From NCBI GenBank assembly GCA_018222585.1, contig JAAFAB010000007.1, forward strand, positions 62,001 to 126,000: a stretch of 64,000 nt of DNA. The letters run 5' to 3'. Below are positions 17,990 through 26,034 of this stretch, in pieces. The position numbers and the translations under genes are program-made. How positions within the stretch are numbered: the first letter of the stretch is position 1; every line of letters starts with the position of its first letter. The stretch comes from Paracoccaceae bacterium. Its GTDB lineage: Bacteria; Pseudomonadota; Alphaproteobacteria; Rhodobacterales; Rhodobacteraceae. The notes beneath the pieces are model-generated. The model saw only the letters and a program-made list of their open reading frames with translations, was not told the DNA's origin and searched no databases.

Positions 17990-19390
17990 TCAGGCCAGCG
18001 ACGGCAGCCAGAGCACGATCTGCGGGAAGGCCACCAGCCCGGCGATGGTCAGCGCATCGGCAACGAAGAAGGGCGCCACGCCGCGGAACACGTCCTGGAC
18101 CGAGACCTCGGGCCGCACGCCGGCCACCACGAAGCAGTTCAGCCCTATGGGCGGCGTGATCAGGCAGAACTCGGCCATCTTGACCACCAGGATGCCGAAC
18201 CAGATCGCGCACATGGGGCCAGACATCCCGAAGGTGCTGTCGGCCGCCGAGACCAGATCTCCGCCGTTCAGCGCCATCACCGCCGGGTAGACCACCGGCA
18301 GGGTCAGCAGCAGCATCCCGATCGCATCCATGAACATCCCCAGCACCGCATAGGCCAGCAGGATCATCACCAGCGTCATCATCGGCGCCTGGTCCAGGCC
18401 GGTGATCCAGCCCGAGAAGGCCCGAGGCAGATCCGCGAAGCCCAGGAAGCGCACATAGATCAGCACGCCCCAGATGATCGTGAAGATCATCGCGGTCAGC
18501 TTGGCGGTCTCGATCAGCGCCTCCTTCAGCTGGCCCCACTTCAGCCCGTTCAGCAGCGCCATCAGGAAGACCACGGCGGCGCCGAGCGCGCCGCCCTCGG
18601 TCGGCGTGCCCCAGGGGTCGCCGCCGAAGGGGTTGTAGATGAAGAAGACGATGATGAAGATCACGAAGAAGATCGGAAAGGCCGCCGGGATCGCGGCGAA
18701 GCGCTCGCGCCAGGTGAAGCCCTTCACCGGCGGGCCGAACCGTGGCCAGGCCAGCGCCATGCCAACGATCAGCGCGCCGTAGACCAGCGCCGAGAAGGCG
18801 CCGGGGATGAAGCCCGCCAGCAGCAGCTTGCCCACGTCCTGTTCGACGATGATGGCGTAGATCACCAGGATCGCCGAGGGCGGGATGAGGCTGGCAAGGG
18901 TACCGCCGGCCGCAACAACTCCGGCCGCGAACCTCTTGTCATAGTTCAGTTTCAGCATCTCCGGGATGGCGATACGGGCAAAGACCGCCGAGGTGGCGAC
19001 CGAGGCGCCGGAGACGGCGGCGAAGCCCGCCGTGGCGAAGACGGTCGAGACCGCCAGCCCCCCCGGAAGCCAGCCGACCCAGCGTTTCGCAGCCTCGAAG
19101 AGGGCCCGCGTCAGACCCGCGTAATAGGCCAGGTAGCCGATCAGGATGAAGGTGGGGATCAGGCTCAGCGACTGGCTGGCAACCTTGGAATGGGGCACCT
19201 GGCCGGCGGTCTTCACCGCGACGGTCAGCGCCTTGCCGAAGCGCGCCGGATCGTAACCGAACTTGGCCCAGAAGATCCACAAGAGGCCGACCAGCCCGGC
19301 GATGCCGGCGGCGAAGGCCACCCGCATCCCCAGCACCACGATCAGCAGCAGGAAGCCCGAGACGGCGATACCGATTTCAATAGGTTCCAA
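17990..19390 (-). CDS. dctM: TRAP transporter large permease DctM
   Basis: 466 residues from a TTG start at 19390, which I choose because AAGGAG sits 8 nt upstream and the frame before it overlaps dctQ with non-membrane sequence. The protein begins LEPIEIGIAVSGF and carries about 12 membrane segments, the normal DctM length. It is the sodium-coupled channel subunit of a tripartite ATP-independent periplasmic importer. It starts 4 nt after the dctQ stop, so translation is coupled. A hairpin follows the stop. Confidence 0.9.
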   Translation of the reverse strand: MEPIEIGIAVSGFLLLIVVLGMRVAFAAGIAGLVGLLWIFWAKFGYDPARFGKALTVAVKTAGQVPHSKVASQSLSLIPTFILIGYLAYYAGLTRALFEAAKRWVGWLPGGLAVSTVFATAGFAAVSGASVATSAVFARIAIPEMLKLNYDKRFAAGVVAAGGTLASLIPPSAILVIYAIIVEQDVGKLLLAGFIPGAFSALVYGALIVGMALAWPRFGPPVKGFTWRERFAAIPAAFPIFFVIFIIVFFIYNPFGGDPWGTPTEGGALGAAVVFLMALLNGLKWGQLKEALIETAKLTAMIFTIIWGVLIYVRFLGFADLPRAFSGWITGLDQAPMMTLVMILLAYAVLGMFMDAIGMLLLTLPVVYPAVMALNGGDLVSAADSTFGMSGPMCAIWFGILVVKMAEFCLITPPIGLNCFVVAGVRPEVSVQDVFRGVAPFFVADALTIAGLVAFPQIVLWLPSLA

Positions 19391-19394
19391 GGGA

Positions 19395-20027
19395 TTACTC
19401 CTTCCCGCCCGAGACGGCTTCCGCCTCTTCCGCAGCCTGCTCCGCCGCCGATTGCACCAGCGGCACGGCGACGGGATGCGTCGTGCCGGTAGCCAGGGCC
19501 CGTGTGTAGCCCCAGAGCTGCAGCAGCAGGCGCAGCGCCAGCACGCTGAAGGCCACCGGCGCCAGCAGCTTGGCCGGCCAGAGCGGCAGGGCAATGTCGA
19601 TCGAACTGTCACGGCTCCACAGCGGGCGCGCGAAATCGAAGCTGCGCTCGAAATGCGCCCAGGATCCCCAGATCAGCAGCAGCATCAGCACCAGCATGAA
19701 GAAGGTCGTCACCAGTTCGGCGCTCCAGAGCGCCCGGCCCTTCAGCCGTCCGACGAGGATATCCATGCGGATGTGGCCTCCGTCACGCTGTGTGAAGGAA
19801 ATCCCCATGAAGGCGATCAGCGGCATCAGTTGTTGAATCCAGTCAACATAGCCCGGCAGGGGCGCGTTGAAGAGATTGCGCCCGCCGACGGAAACCACCG
19901 CCAGCACCATGAGTGAAAACACCGCGATACCCGAGAGCAGCGCCATGACCCGCTCGATCCCGTATAGTCCCCGGTCAATCCGACTGAGCGCGCTGTCATC
20001 CGCCAGCACTGAGGAATGCCCTGCCAT
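19395..20027 (-). CDS. dctQ: TRAP transporter small permease DctQ
   Basis: 210 residues with four membrane segments and a long C-terminal cytoplasmic tail rich in Ala/Glu. The DctQ block WIQQLMPLIAFMGISFTQRDGGHIRMD is clear. It forms the membrane complex with DctM. Gene order dctP-dctQ-dctM on the minus strand is standard. A 12-bp-stem hairpin with a T-rich tail lies between dctP and this gene. Confidence 0.9.
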   Translation of the reverse strand: MAGHSSVLADDSALSRIDRGLYGIERVMALLSGIAVFSLMVLAVVSVGGRNLFNAPLPGYVDWIQQLMPLIAFMGISFTQRDGGHIRMDILVGRLKGRALWSAELVTTFFMLVLMLLLIWGSWAHFERSFDFARPLWSRDSSIDIALPLWPAKLLAPVAFSVLALRLLLQLWGYTRALATGTTHPVAVPLVQSAAEQAAEEAEAVSGGKE

Positions 20028-20047
20028 ATCCGCCTCTCATTCTTGAA

Positions 20048-20082
20048 AAGATCGCCCTGACAATAAGTTGCAGGGCGATCTT
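20048..20082 (-). terminator. Attenuator-like hairpin between dctP and dctQ
   Basis: Perfect 12-bp stem: plus-strand arms AAGATCGCCCTG (20048-20059) and CAGGGCGATCTT (20071-20082) with an 11-nt loop. On the minus strand the stem ends in TTTTC. It lies 11 nt past the dctP stop and 20 nt before the dctQ start, so it can act as a partial intrinsic terminator that favours binding-protein synthesis. Confidence 0.65.
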
Positions 20083-20093
20083 GAAGTGATGGA

Positions 20094-21104
20094 TTACATC
20101 TGCGCCTTGGCCAGAGCGTCCATCATCACGTCATAGAGTTCCTGCGCGGGCAGGCCCTGGGCGGTCATCTCCTCGATCCACTTGTCGCGGATCGGATCGG
20201 CTGCCTTGGCCCGGAAAGCCGCCAGGTCCTCCTCCGAGAAGGTGACTTTCTCGACACCACGCTCGGTCAGCACCTGGTCCCACTGCTCGTAGATCTTGCC
20301 GTATTCCTGCAGGTAGTGCTCCATCACCACCGGAATGGCGGCTTCCAGCGCCGCGCGATGCTCGTCCGAGAGCATCTCGTAGGCATCGGTATTGACCACG
20401 ACGGGGCAGTTGACGGTGCCCGGGTTCAGGTTGGTGGTCCACCAGTCCGCCATGTCGATGGTGCGGAAGCTGAGATGCGCATGGGGCGCGAAGGAAACCG
20501 TGTCGACGGTGCCGGAGTCCAGCGCCGCATAGGCTTCGGACGAGGTGACCGAGGTCGGCACGGCACCCACGGTGCGGAAGGCTTCGCCGATGCCGCCGGT
20601 GGCGCGCACGCGCATTCCCTCGAAGTCTTCCAGCGTGGTGCGCGGCTCTCCGGTGCCGACCAGGTTGTACTGGGGCAGCGGCGAGGGCATCAGCAGCATG
20701 GCATTCCAGCGGCCCAGATCTTCCTTTGCCGCCGGGTGGTTATAGACCGCCTGGGAAACGGCGATCTCCTCCTCCAGGGTGTTCACGCCCAGGAAGGGCA
20801 GTTCCAGAACGGTGATCGAGGGGTTCTTGTCGCGGTGGTAGCCGGCGCAGAACTGCGCCATCTCGAAGGCGCCGATCGAGATCCCGTCGAGGTTCTCGGT
20901 GTTCTTAGACAAGCCGCCGTAGGAGATGTTCAGCGTGAACTCCCCGTTGGTGGTCTCCTCCAGCACATCGGCCAGTTTCTCGACATGGCTGGTAAAGGCG
21001 CGTTCCTTGCCCCAGAGCGAGACGTTCCATTCCTCCGCGCCCGCCGGCTGGGTTGCGCCAAGGCACAGCGCCGCCGCGGCGGCACCGGTCAAAAGTGTCT
21101 TCAT
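20094..21104 (-). CDS. dctP: TRAP transporter substrate-binding protein DctP
   Basis: 336 residues with a signal peptide (MKTLLTGAAAAALCLGATQ.., cleavage near AGA-EE). The mature protein is of the DctP/TAXI class I type, with the family block MRVRATGGIGEAFRTVGAVPTSV carrying the Arg that usually binds the substrate carboxylate. It probably imports an organic acid or related solute, identity unknown. First gene of the operon. The 21105-21467 region upstream contains its promoter area but I see no clear consensus boxes there. Confidence 0.9.
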   Translation of the reverse strand: MKTLLTGAAAAALCLGATQPAGAEEWNVSLWGKERAFTSHVEKLADVLEETTNGEFTLNISYGGLSKNTENLDGISIGAFEMAQFCAGYHRDKNPSITVLELPFLGVNTLEEEIAVSQAVYNHPAAKEDLGRWNAMLLMPSPLPQYNLVGTGEPRTTLEDFEGMRVRATGGIGEAFRTVGAVPTSVTSSEAYAALDSGTVDTVSFAPHAHLSFRTIDMADWWTTNLNPGTVNCPVVVNTDAYEMLSDEHRAALEAAIPVVMEHYLQEYGKIYEQWDQVLTERGVEKVTFSEEDLAAFRAKAADPIRDKWIEEMTAQGLPAQELYDVMMDALAKAQM

Positions 21105-21467
21105 GATTTCCTCCCTTGTCGGCCCCTCCTCGTGGGCCGTTCGTGGGGCAGAAGCCTAAAGGCTGCGACCGGTCACGCAAGAAAATTCCTCTACCAACAA
21201 GACGGTAGACCGGGGCACCCTGCCCCGTCCGCGCTATCACAAACCCTGCAGGCAGCGGCGCCGCACCTGTGGATAAAAGGGATAGATTTCACTTTATCAA
21301 CAATATGCGCTGTGGATCATCTTGCCTGTCACCCTGGGTGCAGGCCAGGCGCAGCGCCGGTCACCGGAACCGGAGAGACCGGCGGGGCCCCTCTCGGGAC
21401 CAGCAGGGCCCTGGAACGAGCCGCAGCGCCAGTGTGGGGCAAATGGCGCTCCCCCCGCCGGAGTTGC

Positions 21468-21487
21468 GGGGCACAGACTCGTGCCCC
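21468..21487 (-). terminator. Stem-loop at the 3' end of the phn operon
   Basis: Arms GGGGCAC (21468-21474) and GTGCCCC (21481-21487) with a 6-nt loop, 8 nt after the phnM stop on the minus strand. Stable, but without a U-tract. It probably marks the 3' end of the phnG-to-phnM transcript. Confidence 0.45.
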
Positions 21488-21495
21488 GGGCGGGC

Positions 21496-22665
21496 TCAGC
21501 CGACCCGTTCGCCCTCGACGAAGACCGACCGCACCACGGGCACGTTGCCGCGCCGGGCGAAGCGGATCAGGTCGGCCCGCTGCCCGACCTCTAGCGCACC
21601 GCGATCGGCCAGGCCCGACGCACGCGCCGGGGCCAGCGTGACCGTGGCGAGACCGCGCGCCATGTCGCCCCAGTGCTCGCCCAGTTGCACCGCCGCCTGC
21701 AGCAGCGCCGCCGGCACGTAGTCCGAGCTGATGATGTCGAGCAGGTCCAGGTCCGCCAGTTCCAGCGCACTGACATTGCCCGAGTGCGAGCCGCCGCGCA
21801 CCAGGTTCGGCGCCCCCATGATCACCTTGATGCCATGGTCATGGCAGGCCCGCGCCGCCTCGACCGTGGTGGGGAATTCGGCCAGGCGGATGCCATGACC
21901 GGCCGAGGTCTCGACCTGGGCACGGGTGGTGTCGTCATGGCTGGCCAGCACCGCGCCATAGCGCGCCGCCGCCGCGACCGACGCCGCCTCGTGCTGCGCG
22001 CCCAGCCGGTCGTGCAGGTCGTAGAGGAACTGGATATACTCGCCGAACCCCTCCTTCGAGAGACCATTCTTGCCGCGCACGTAGTCCTCGAACTTGCCGA
22101 TATCGCTGAACTGGCGCTGCCCGGGCGTGTGATCCATCAGGGAGACGATGCCGACGTTGTCCTCGGGGCCGAACTCATCCAGCTCCTCGACCAGGGTCTG
22201 AGAGCATGTTTCGGCCCGCAGGTGCAGCTTGTGGCTGATCTTCAGCGCGCCGGCCCGGCGCATCAGCGTGATCTCGTCGGCCATGGGGCGGGCATAGCGG
22301 CGATAGTCGGCCTTGGCCCCCTCGACGATCGAGCCGACGCGGATCGCGTCGAAGACCGTGGTGATGCCGCAGCCGCAAAGCTCGGCGTCATGGGCGACGA
22401 TGGCCGCGTGATGCGGCCAGTGGGTCTTCGGACGCGGGGTGATATGGCGCTCCAGGTTGTCGGTGTGCAATTCGACCAGCCCGGGAGAGAGGTAATCGCC
22501 CTCGCAATCAACGGCGCCGCGCGGCACGGCGCCGCTGCCCACCTCGGCGATCTGCCCGTCGCGGATCACGACGTGGCCGTCGCGGATCTCTCCCGGCAGC
22601 ACCAGTTTCGCATTGGCCAGAACCGTCTCGCCCTGCCGGGCGCCCGTCGCAGTCTCGTCCTTCAT
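21496..22665 (-). CDS. phnM: Alpha-D-ribose 1-methylphosphonate 5-triphosphate diphosphatase
   Basis: 389 residues, amidohydrolase superfamily. It carries the PhnM metal-site motif LVELHTDNLERHITPRP near residue 65 and HDAELCGCGITTVFDA further on. It removes pyrophosphate from ribose 1-phosphonate 5-triphosphate to give the PhnJ substrate. Last gene of the phnGHI-JKLNM operon. Its start overlaps the phnN stop by 4 nt. A second, more diverged phnM homologue lies at 29128-30315. Confidence 0.93.
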   Translation of the reverse strand: MKDETATGARQGETVLANAKLVLPGEIRDGHVVIRDGQIAEVGSGAVPRGAVDCEGDYLSPGLVELHTDNLERHITPRPKTHWPHHAAIVAHDAELCGCGITTVFDAIRVGSIVEGAKADYRRYARPMADEITLMRRAGALKISHKLHLRAETCSQTLVEELDEFGPEDNVGIVSLMDHTPGQRQFSDIGKFEDYVRGKNGLSKEGFGEYIQFLYDLHDRLGAQHEAASVAAAARYGAVLASHDDTTRAQVETSAGHGIRLAEFPTTVEAARACHDHGIKVIMGAPNLVRGGSHSGNVSALELADLDLLDIISSDYVPAALLQAAVQLGEHWGDMARGLATVTLAPARASGLADRGALEVGQRADLIRFARRGNVPVVRSVFVEGERVG

Positions 22666-23246
22666 TCCACCTGTCCCATCATTGCCGCAGCGCGCCTGTC
22701 GCGCTGCGCGTCCAGAATGTCCAGCACCCCCCGGACCGTATCCGAGAGCTTGCCCGCGTTGTCCACCTCATGCGGCGTGATGCCCTCGGGCAGGGCAAAG
22801 CCCGCCCGTGCCAGCCGCCGCTCGATCTCTGCCGCGCTCTCGCGGCCGCGCTCGGCCAGGCGGGCCGCCAGCACCGGCACCGGCGCGCTCAGCAGCACGC
22901 AGGTGAAGCCCGGCACCCGGGCCTGCGCCAGGGGCAGCACCGCGCGCGAGAGGTTGACCAGCTTGTCCTGACCCGCCGCCAGCTCTGCCAGGACGCCGCG
23001 CGGCACGCCGTAGTGCAACCCATGCGCGCGCCAGGACAGAAGGAAGTCCCCCGCCGCCTCGCGGGCGATGAAATCCGCCTCGCTGGTGCCCTCGAAGTCC
23101 TCGCCGCCGGCTTCGCTGGGCCGGGTGATCACCCGCCGCACCAACGAGATGCCGGGTCGCGCTGCCGCGACGGCCTCCATCACCGTGTCCTTGCCGACCC
23201 CGGAGGGGCCGACCACGCCCAGCAGAAGGCCCGGTACCTGCGCCAT
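22662..23246 (-). CDS. phnN: Ribose 1,5-bisphosphate phosphokinase PhnN
   Basis: 194 residues, a guanylate-kinase-like P-loop kinase. The Walker A motif is GPSGVGKDT at about residues 13-21, and the usual phosphate-binding RRVITRPSE follows near residue 37. It turns ribose 1,5-bisphosphate, the C-P lyase by-product, into PRPP, returning the ribose unit to metabolism. The start lies one base from the phnL stop and the end overlaps phnM. Confidence 0.92.
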   Translation of the reverse strand: MAQVPGLLLGVVGPSGVGKDTVMEAVAAARPGISLVRRVITRPSEAGGEDFEGTSEADFIAREAAGDFLLSWRAHGLHYGVPRGVLAELAAGQDKLVNLSRAVLPLAQARVPGFTCVLLSAPVPVLAARLAERGRESAAEIERRLARAGFALPEGITPHEVDNAGKLSDTVRGVLDILDAQRDRRAAAMMGQVE

Positions 23247-23247
23247 C

Positions 23248-23931
23248 TCAGGCCACCTTCGCCGGTGTGAAGCCGGTCACGTCGACGGCACGGTCACAGA
23301 CCCGGTCGCGGGCCTCGACGTCGTGGAAAATGCCGACGATGGCGGCGCCGCGCGCCTTGGCCTCCTCGATCAGCTGCATGACCTGCTCGCGGTTGGCGGC
23401 GTCCAGGCTGGCGGTCGGCTCGTCCAGCAGCATCGCCGGATATTGCCGGGCAAAGCCGCGCGCGATGTTCACCCGCTGCTGTTCACCGCCCGAGAAGGTG
23501 GTGGGCGAAAGGCCCCAGAGCCGCTCGGGAATGTTCAGCCGACCCAGCAGATCCGCCGCGCGCTCCCGCGCCTCGTCCGGGCCCACCCCGACCGCCAGCA
23601 GCGGCTCGGCCACCACGTCCAGCGTCGGGACACGGGGCACCACGCGCAGGAACTGGCTGACATAGCCCAGCACCTCGCGCCGCAGCCGCAGGATTTCGCG
23701 CGGTTCGGCGCTGGCGACATCGACGTCCCCGACCATGATCCGCCCCGAGGCCGAGAGGTAGTTGCCGTAGATCATCCGCATCAGGGTGGATTTACCCGAG
23801 CCCGAGGCGCCGACCAGTGCCACGCATTCGCCCGCAGCAACCTGCAGAGAGGCGCCCTCCATCACCGGGATCACCGCCGCGCCCTGATTGTGCAGGGTGA
23901 AGGTCTTGCTGACGTCCTGAACCGAGATCAT
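23248..23931 (-). CDS. phnL: C-P lyase complex ABC-type protein PhnL
   Basis: 227 residues from the ATG at 23931 ([11 protein letters not shown]). It is an ABC ATPase with Walker [10 protein letters not shown], signature [15 protein letters not shown] and Walker [12 protein letters not shown]. PhnL associates with PhnGHIJK and is required for making the ribose-phosphonate intermediate. An upstream ATG at 23955 has TTGGAG before it, but that stretch belongs to a repeated intergenic element (see 23953-24000), so I take the inner start. Confidence 0.9.
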   Translation of the reverse strand: MISVQDVSKTFTLHNQGAAVIPVMEGASLQVAAGECVALVGASGSGKSTLMRMIYGNYLSASGRIMVGDVDVASAEPREILRLRREVLGYVSQFLRVVPRVPTLDVVAEPLLAVGVGPDEARERAADLLGRLNIPERLWGLSPTTFSGGEQQRVNIARGFARQYPAMLLDEPTASLDAANREQVMQLIEEAKARGAAIVGIFHDVEARDRVCDRAVDVTGFTPAKVA

Positions 23932-23952
23932 GGTCCTGCCCTGTTCCTGTTT

Positions 23953-24000
23953 CATTCGATGGCTCCAAATACTCAGGGGGTCCGGGGGCAGAGCCCCCGG
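23953..24000 (-). repeat. Repeated intergenic hairpin element, copy 1 (between phnK and phnL)
   Basis: Read on the minus strand: a perfect 8-bp hairpin CCGGGGGC-TCT-GCCCCCGG, then a C-rich run, then GAGTATTTGGAG, then CCATCGAATG. The same order of parts recurs at 25967-26020. The trailing ATG can be mistaken for the phnL start. I recall similar hairpin-plus-GAGTATTTTTGG elements as common between genes in Rhodobacterales; that is recollection, not a search. Confidence 0.65.
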
Positions 24001-24014
24001 CCGCGCCACGCCTC

Positions 24015-24806
24015 TCACACCTGCAAGACCGAGCTGACCAGCAGCTGCGTATACTCATGCTGCGGGTCGTCCAGCACCTGATCGGTCAGGCCGGTTTCCA
24101 CCACCTGCCCCGATTTCATCACCATCAACCGGTCCGCCAGCAGGCGCACCACGGCCAGGTCATGGGTAACGATGATCGCCGACAGCCCCATCTCGCGCAC
24201 CAGTCCGCGCAGCAGGTCCAGCAGACGCGCCTGGACCGAGACATCAAGGCCCCCGGTCGGCTCGTCCATGAAGACCAGCCGCGGCCCGGTCACCAGGTTG
24301 CGCGCGATCTGCAACCGCTGACGCATCCCGCCCGAAAAGGCGGTCGGGCGATCATCGACCCGATCCTCGGCAATTTCGACCCGGCCCAGCCAGTCGACGG
24401 CCTGTTCGCGGATAGTGCCGTAGTGGCGGGCGCCCAGACCCATCAGCCGCTCGCCCACATTGCCGCCCGCGCTGACGTTCATCCGCAGCCCCTCATGGGC
24501 GTGCTGATGCACGAAGGCCCAGTCGGTCCGGCTCAGCATCCGCCGCTCGGGCTCGCTCATCGTCACCGTGTCGACCAACTGGCCCGCGCGGTCGAACAGC
24601 ACCTGCCCCTCGTCCGGCGCCAGATGGCCCGCCAGGCAATTGAGCAGTGTCGTCTTGCCCGAGCCGCTCTCGCCGACGATGCCCATCACCTCGCCAGGGT
24701 AGAGATCGAAGGCCACGCCCTCGCAACCCACCCGGGCGCCGTAAAACTTCGCCAGCCCCTCGACCCGCAGCAGCGGCCCGGTGCCGATATCGCTCATGTC
24801 CTTCAT
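24015..24806 (-). CDS. phnK: C-P lyase complex ABC-type protein PhnK
   Basis: 263 residues. ABC ATPase with Walker [10 protein letters not shown], signature [15 protein letters not shown] and Walker [13 protein letters not shown]. PhnK binds the PhnGHIJ core near the PhnJ active site and supports C-P bond cleavage. The start at 24806 follows GAGGGACG; an internal ATG at 24797 is also possible. It starts 43 nt after the phnJ stop. Confidence 0.92.
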   Translation of the reverse strand: MKDMSDIGTGPLLRVEGLAKFYGARVGCEGVAFDLYPGEVMGIVGESGSGKTTLLNCLAGHLAPDEGQVLFDRAGQLVDTVTMSEPERRMLSRTDWAFVHQHAHEGLRMNVSAGGNVGERLMGLGARHYGTIREQAVDWLGRVEIAEDRVDDRPTAFSGGMRQRLQIARNLVTGPRLVFMDEPTGGLDVSVQARLLDLLRGLVREMGLSAIIVTHDLAVVRLLADRLMVMKSGQVVETGLTDQVLDDPQHEYTQLLVSSVLQV

Positions 24807-24849
24807 CGTCCCTCACTCCGTCCGATCGCAGGGGCATTGTTTCGGTCGC

Positions 24850-25713
24850 TCATGCCGCGTCCTCCGCCACGCCCAGGGCGCCGACATGCCCCGCCTCGCG
24901 CCGCTCGCGGCAGAAGTCGGTGTCCGAGCAGACATACATCCGACCGCCCGCGTCATCGGTGATCACCTCGTCGAGATAGCTCTCGCCCGCGCCACAGAGA
25001 TCACAGCACTGCGGGGCCTTCATGCGCTGGAAGGGGTAGTCCTCGAAGTCGAGGCTGACCACCTGGGTGTGGGGCGGGATCGCGTAGATCCGTTGTTCCC
25101 GCCCGGCGCCGAACAGCTGGATCCCGGCCATCTCCAGCTTCGGATTGTCGAATTTCGGGATCGGGCTGGGATCCATCACGTAGCGCCCTTCCACCTTCAC
25201 CGGATAGGCGTAAGAGGTCGCGATCTCGCCGTGCCGGGCGATATCCTCGTAGAGCTTGACGTGCATCAGCCCGTATTCCTCCAGCGCATGCATCTTCCGC
25301 GTCTCGACCTCCGAGGGCTCGAGGAAGCGCAGCGGCTCGGGGATCGGCACCTGGTAGACCAGCACCTGGCCCTCGGTCAGGTCACGCTCGGGGATGCGGT
25401 GGCGGGTCTGGATGACGGTGGCCTCGGCAGTCTTCTCGGTGGTCTCCACCTCGGCGACCTTCTCGAAGAAGCGCCGGATGGACACGGCATTGGTCGTATC
25501 GTCGGCGCCCTGGTCGATCACCTTGAACCGATCCTCGGGCACCAGGATGGCGGCCGAGATCTGCACCCCGCCGGTGCCCCAGCCATAGGGCATGGGCATC
25601 TCGCGGCTGGCGAAGGGCACCTGGTAGCCGGGGATCGCCAGCGCCTTCAGCAGCGCCCGCCGGATCATCCGCTTGGTTTGCTCATCCAGATAGGCAAAGT
25701 TGTATTCAGACAT
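24850..25713 (-). CDS. phnJ: Alpha-D-ribose 1-methylphosphonate 5-phosphate C-P lyase PhnJ
   Basis: 287 residues from the ATG at 25713 (MSEYNFAYLDEQTKR). It is the radical-SAM enzyme that breaks the carbon-phosphorus bond. The C-terminal cysteine pattern CDLC-x21-C-x5-C is intact; by analogy with E. coli PhnJ the first three ligate the 4Fe-4S cluster and the last forms the thiyl radical. Unusually, phnJ does not follow phnI directly: a 320-bp gap holds a repeat element and an opposite-strand small membrane-protein frame whose start is only 16 nt away. Confidence 0.95.
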   Translation of the reverse strand: MSEYNFAYLDEQTKRMIRRALLKALAIPGYQVPFASREMPMPYGWGTGGVQISAAILVPEDRFKVIDQGADDTTNAVSIRRFFEKVAEVETTEKTAEATVIQTRHRIPERDLTEGQVLVYQVPIPEPLRFLEPSEVETRKMHALEEYGLMHVKLYEDIARHGEIATSYAYPVKVEGRYVMDPSPIPKFDNPKLEMAGIQLFGAGREQRIYAIPPHTQVVSLDFEDYPFQRMKAPQCCDLCGAGESYLDEVITDDAGGRMYVCSDTDFCRERREAGHVGALGVAEDAA

Positions 25714-25729
25714 GACAGGAGCCCCCCGC

Positions 25730-25918
25730 ATGGACATGGTTTTCATCGCCTTCTTCGGCTTTCTGGCCCTGATCGTGGCGCTGATCCTCGGCATCGCCGG
25801 CTGGCGCGTGTTCTTCGGCGGCGCGAAGGACCTGCCGAACTCCGGCCCCGGCAGGCGCACCCGCGTACATGCCCGGGCGATCCGCCCGACCCCGGGCCAC
25901 CGCAGGCCGAAGGGCTGA
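25730..25918 (+). CDS. Small single-span membrane protein, antisense within the phn operon
   Basis: 62 residues from the ATG at 25730, with AGGAG about 9 nt upstream. Residues 3-28 form one strong membrane segment (MVFIAFFGFLALIVALILGI), followed by a basic, Pro/Arg-rich tail. Third codon positions are nearly all G/C as in neighbouring genes, which supports real coding. It reads against the phn operon and diverges from phnJ across 16 nt. I do not recognise a family. It may be a small membrane regulator or a chance frame. Confidence 0.5.
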   Translation: MDMVFIAFFGFLALIVALILGIAGWRVFFGGAKDLPNSGPGRRTRVHARAIRPTPGHRRPKG

Positions 25919-25966
25919 CACTCTCCCGAAAGCCGAACCTCCCGCAAGCCGTCCCCCTTCAGCCCC

Positions 25967-26020
25967 CATTCGATGGCCAAAAATACTCTCGCCGAAGGCT
26001 TCGCCCCCACAGGGGGCGAA
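25967..26020 (-). repeat. Repeated intergenic hairpin element, copy 2 (between phnI and phnJ)
   Basis: Minus strand: a perfect 9-bp hairpin TTCGCCCCC-TGT-GGGGGCGAA, an overlapping small stem, then GAGTATTTTTGG followed by CCATCGAATG. The conserved core matches copy 1 at about 18 of 22 positions, in the same order and orientation. It begins 14 nt past the phnI stop. Confidence 0.65.
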
Positions 26021-26034
26021 ATCACCCTTGCCGC

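Noticed and set aside
20316-21641. Plus-strand open frame of about 440 codons
   Set aside because: Antisense of dctP continuing into a gene-free gap; no support.
23932-23955. ATG at 23955 as the phnL start
   Set aside because: The ATG and its apparent ribosome site are part of the repeated hairpin element also found at 25967-26020.
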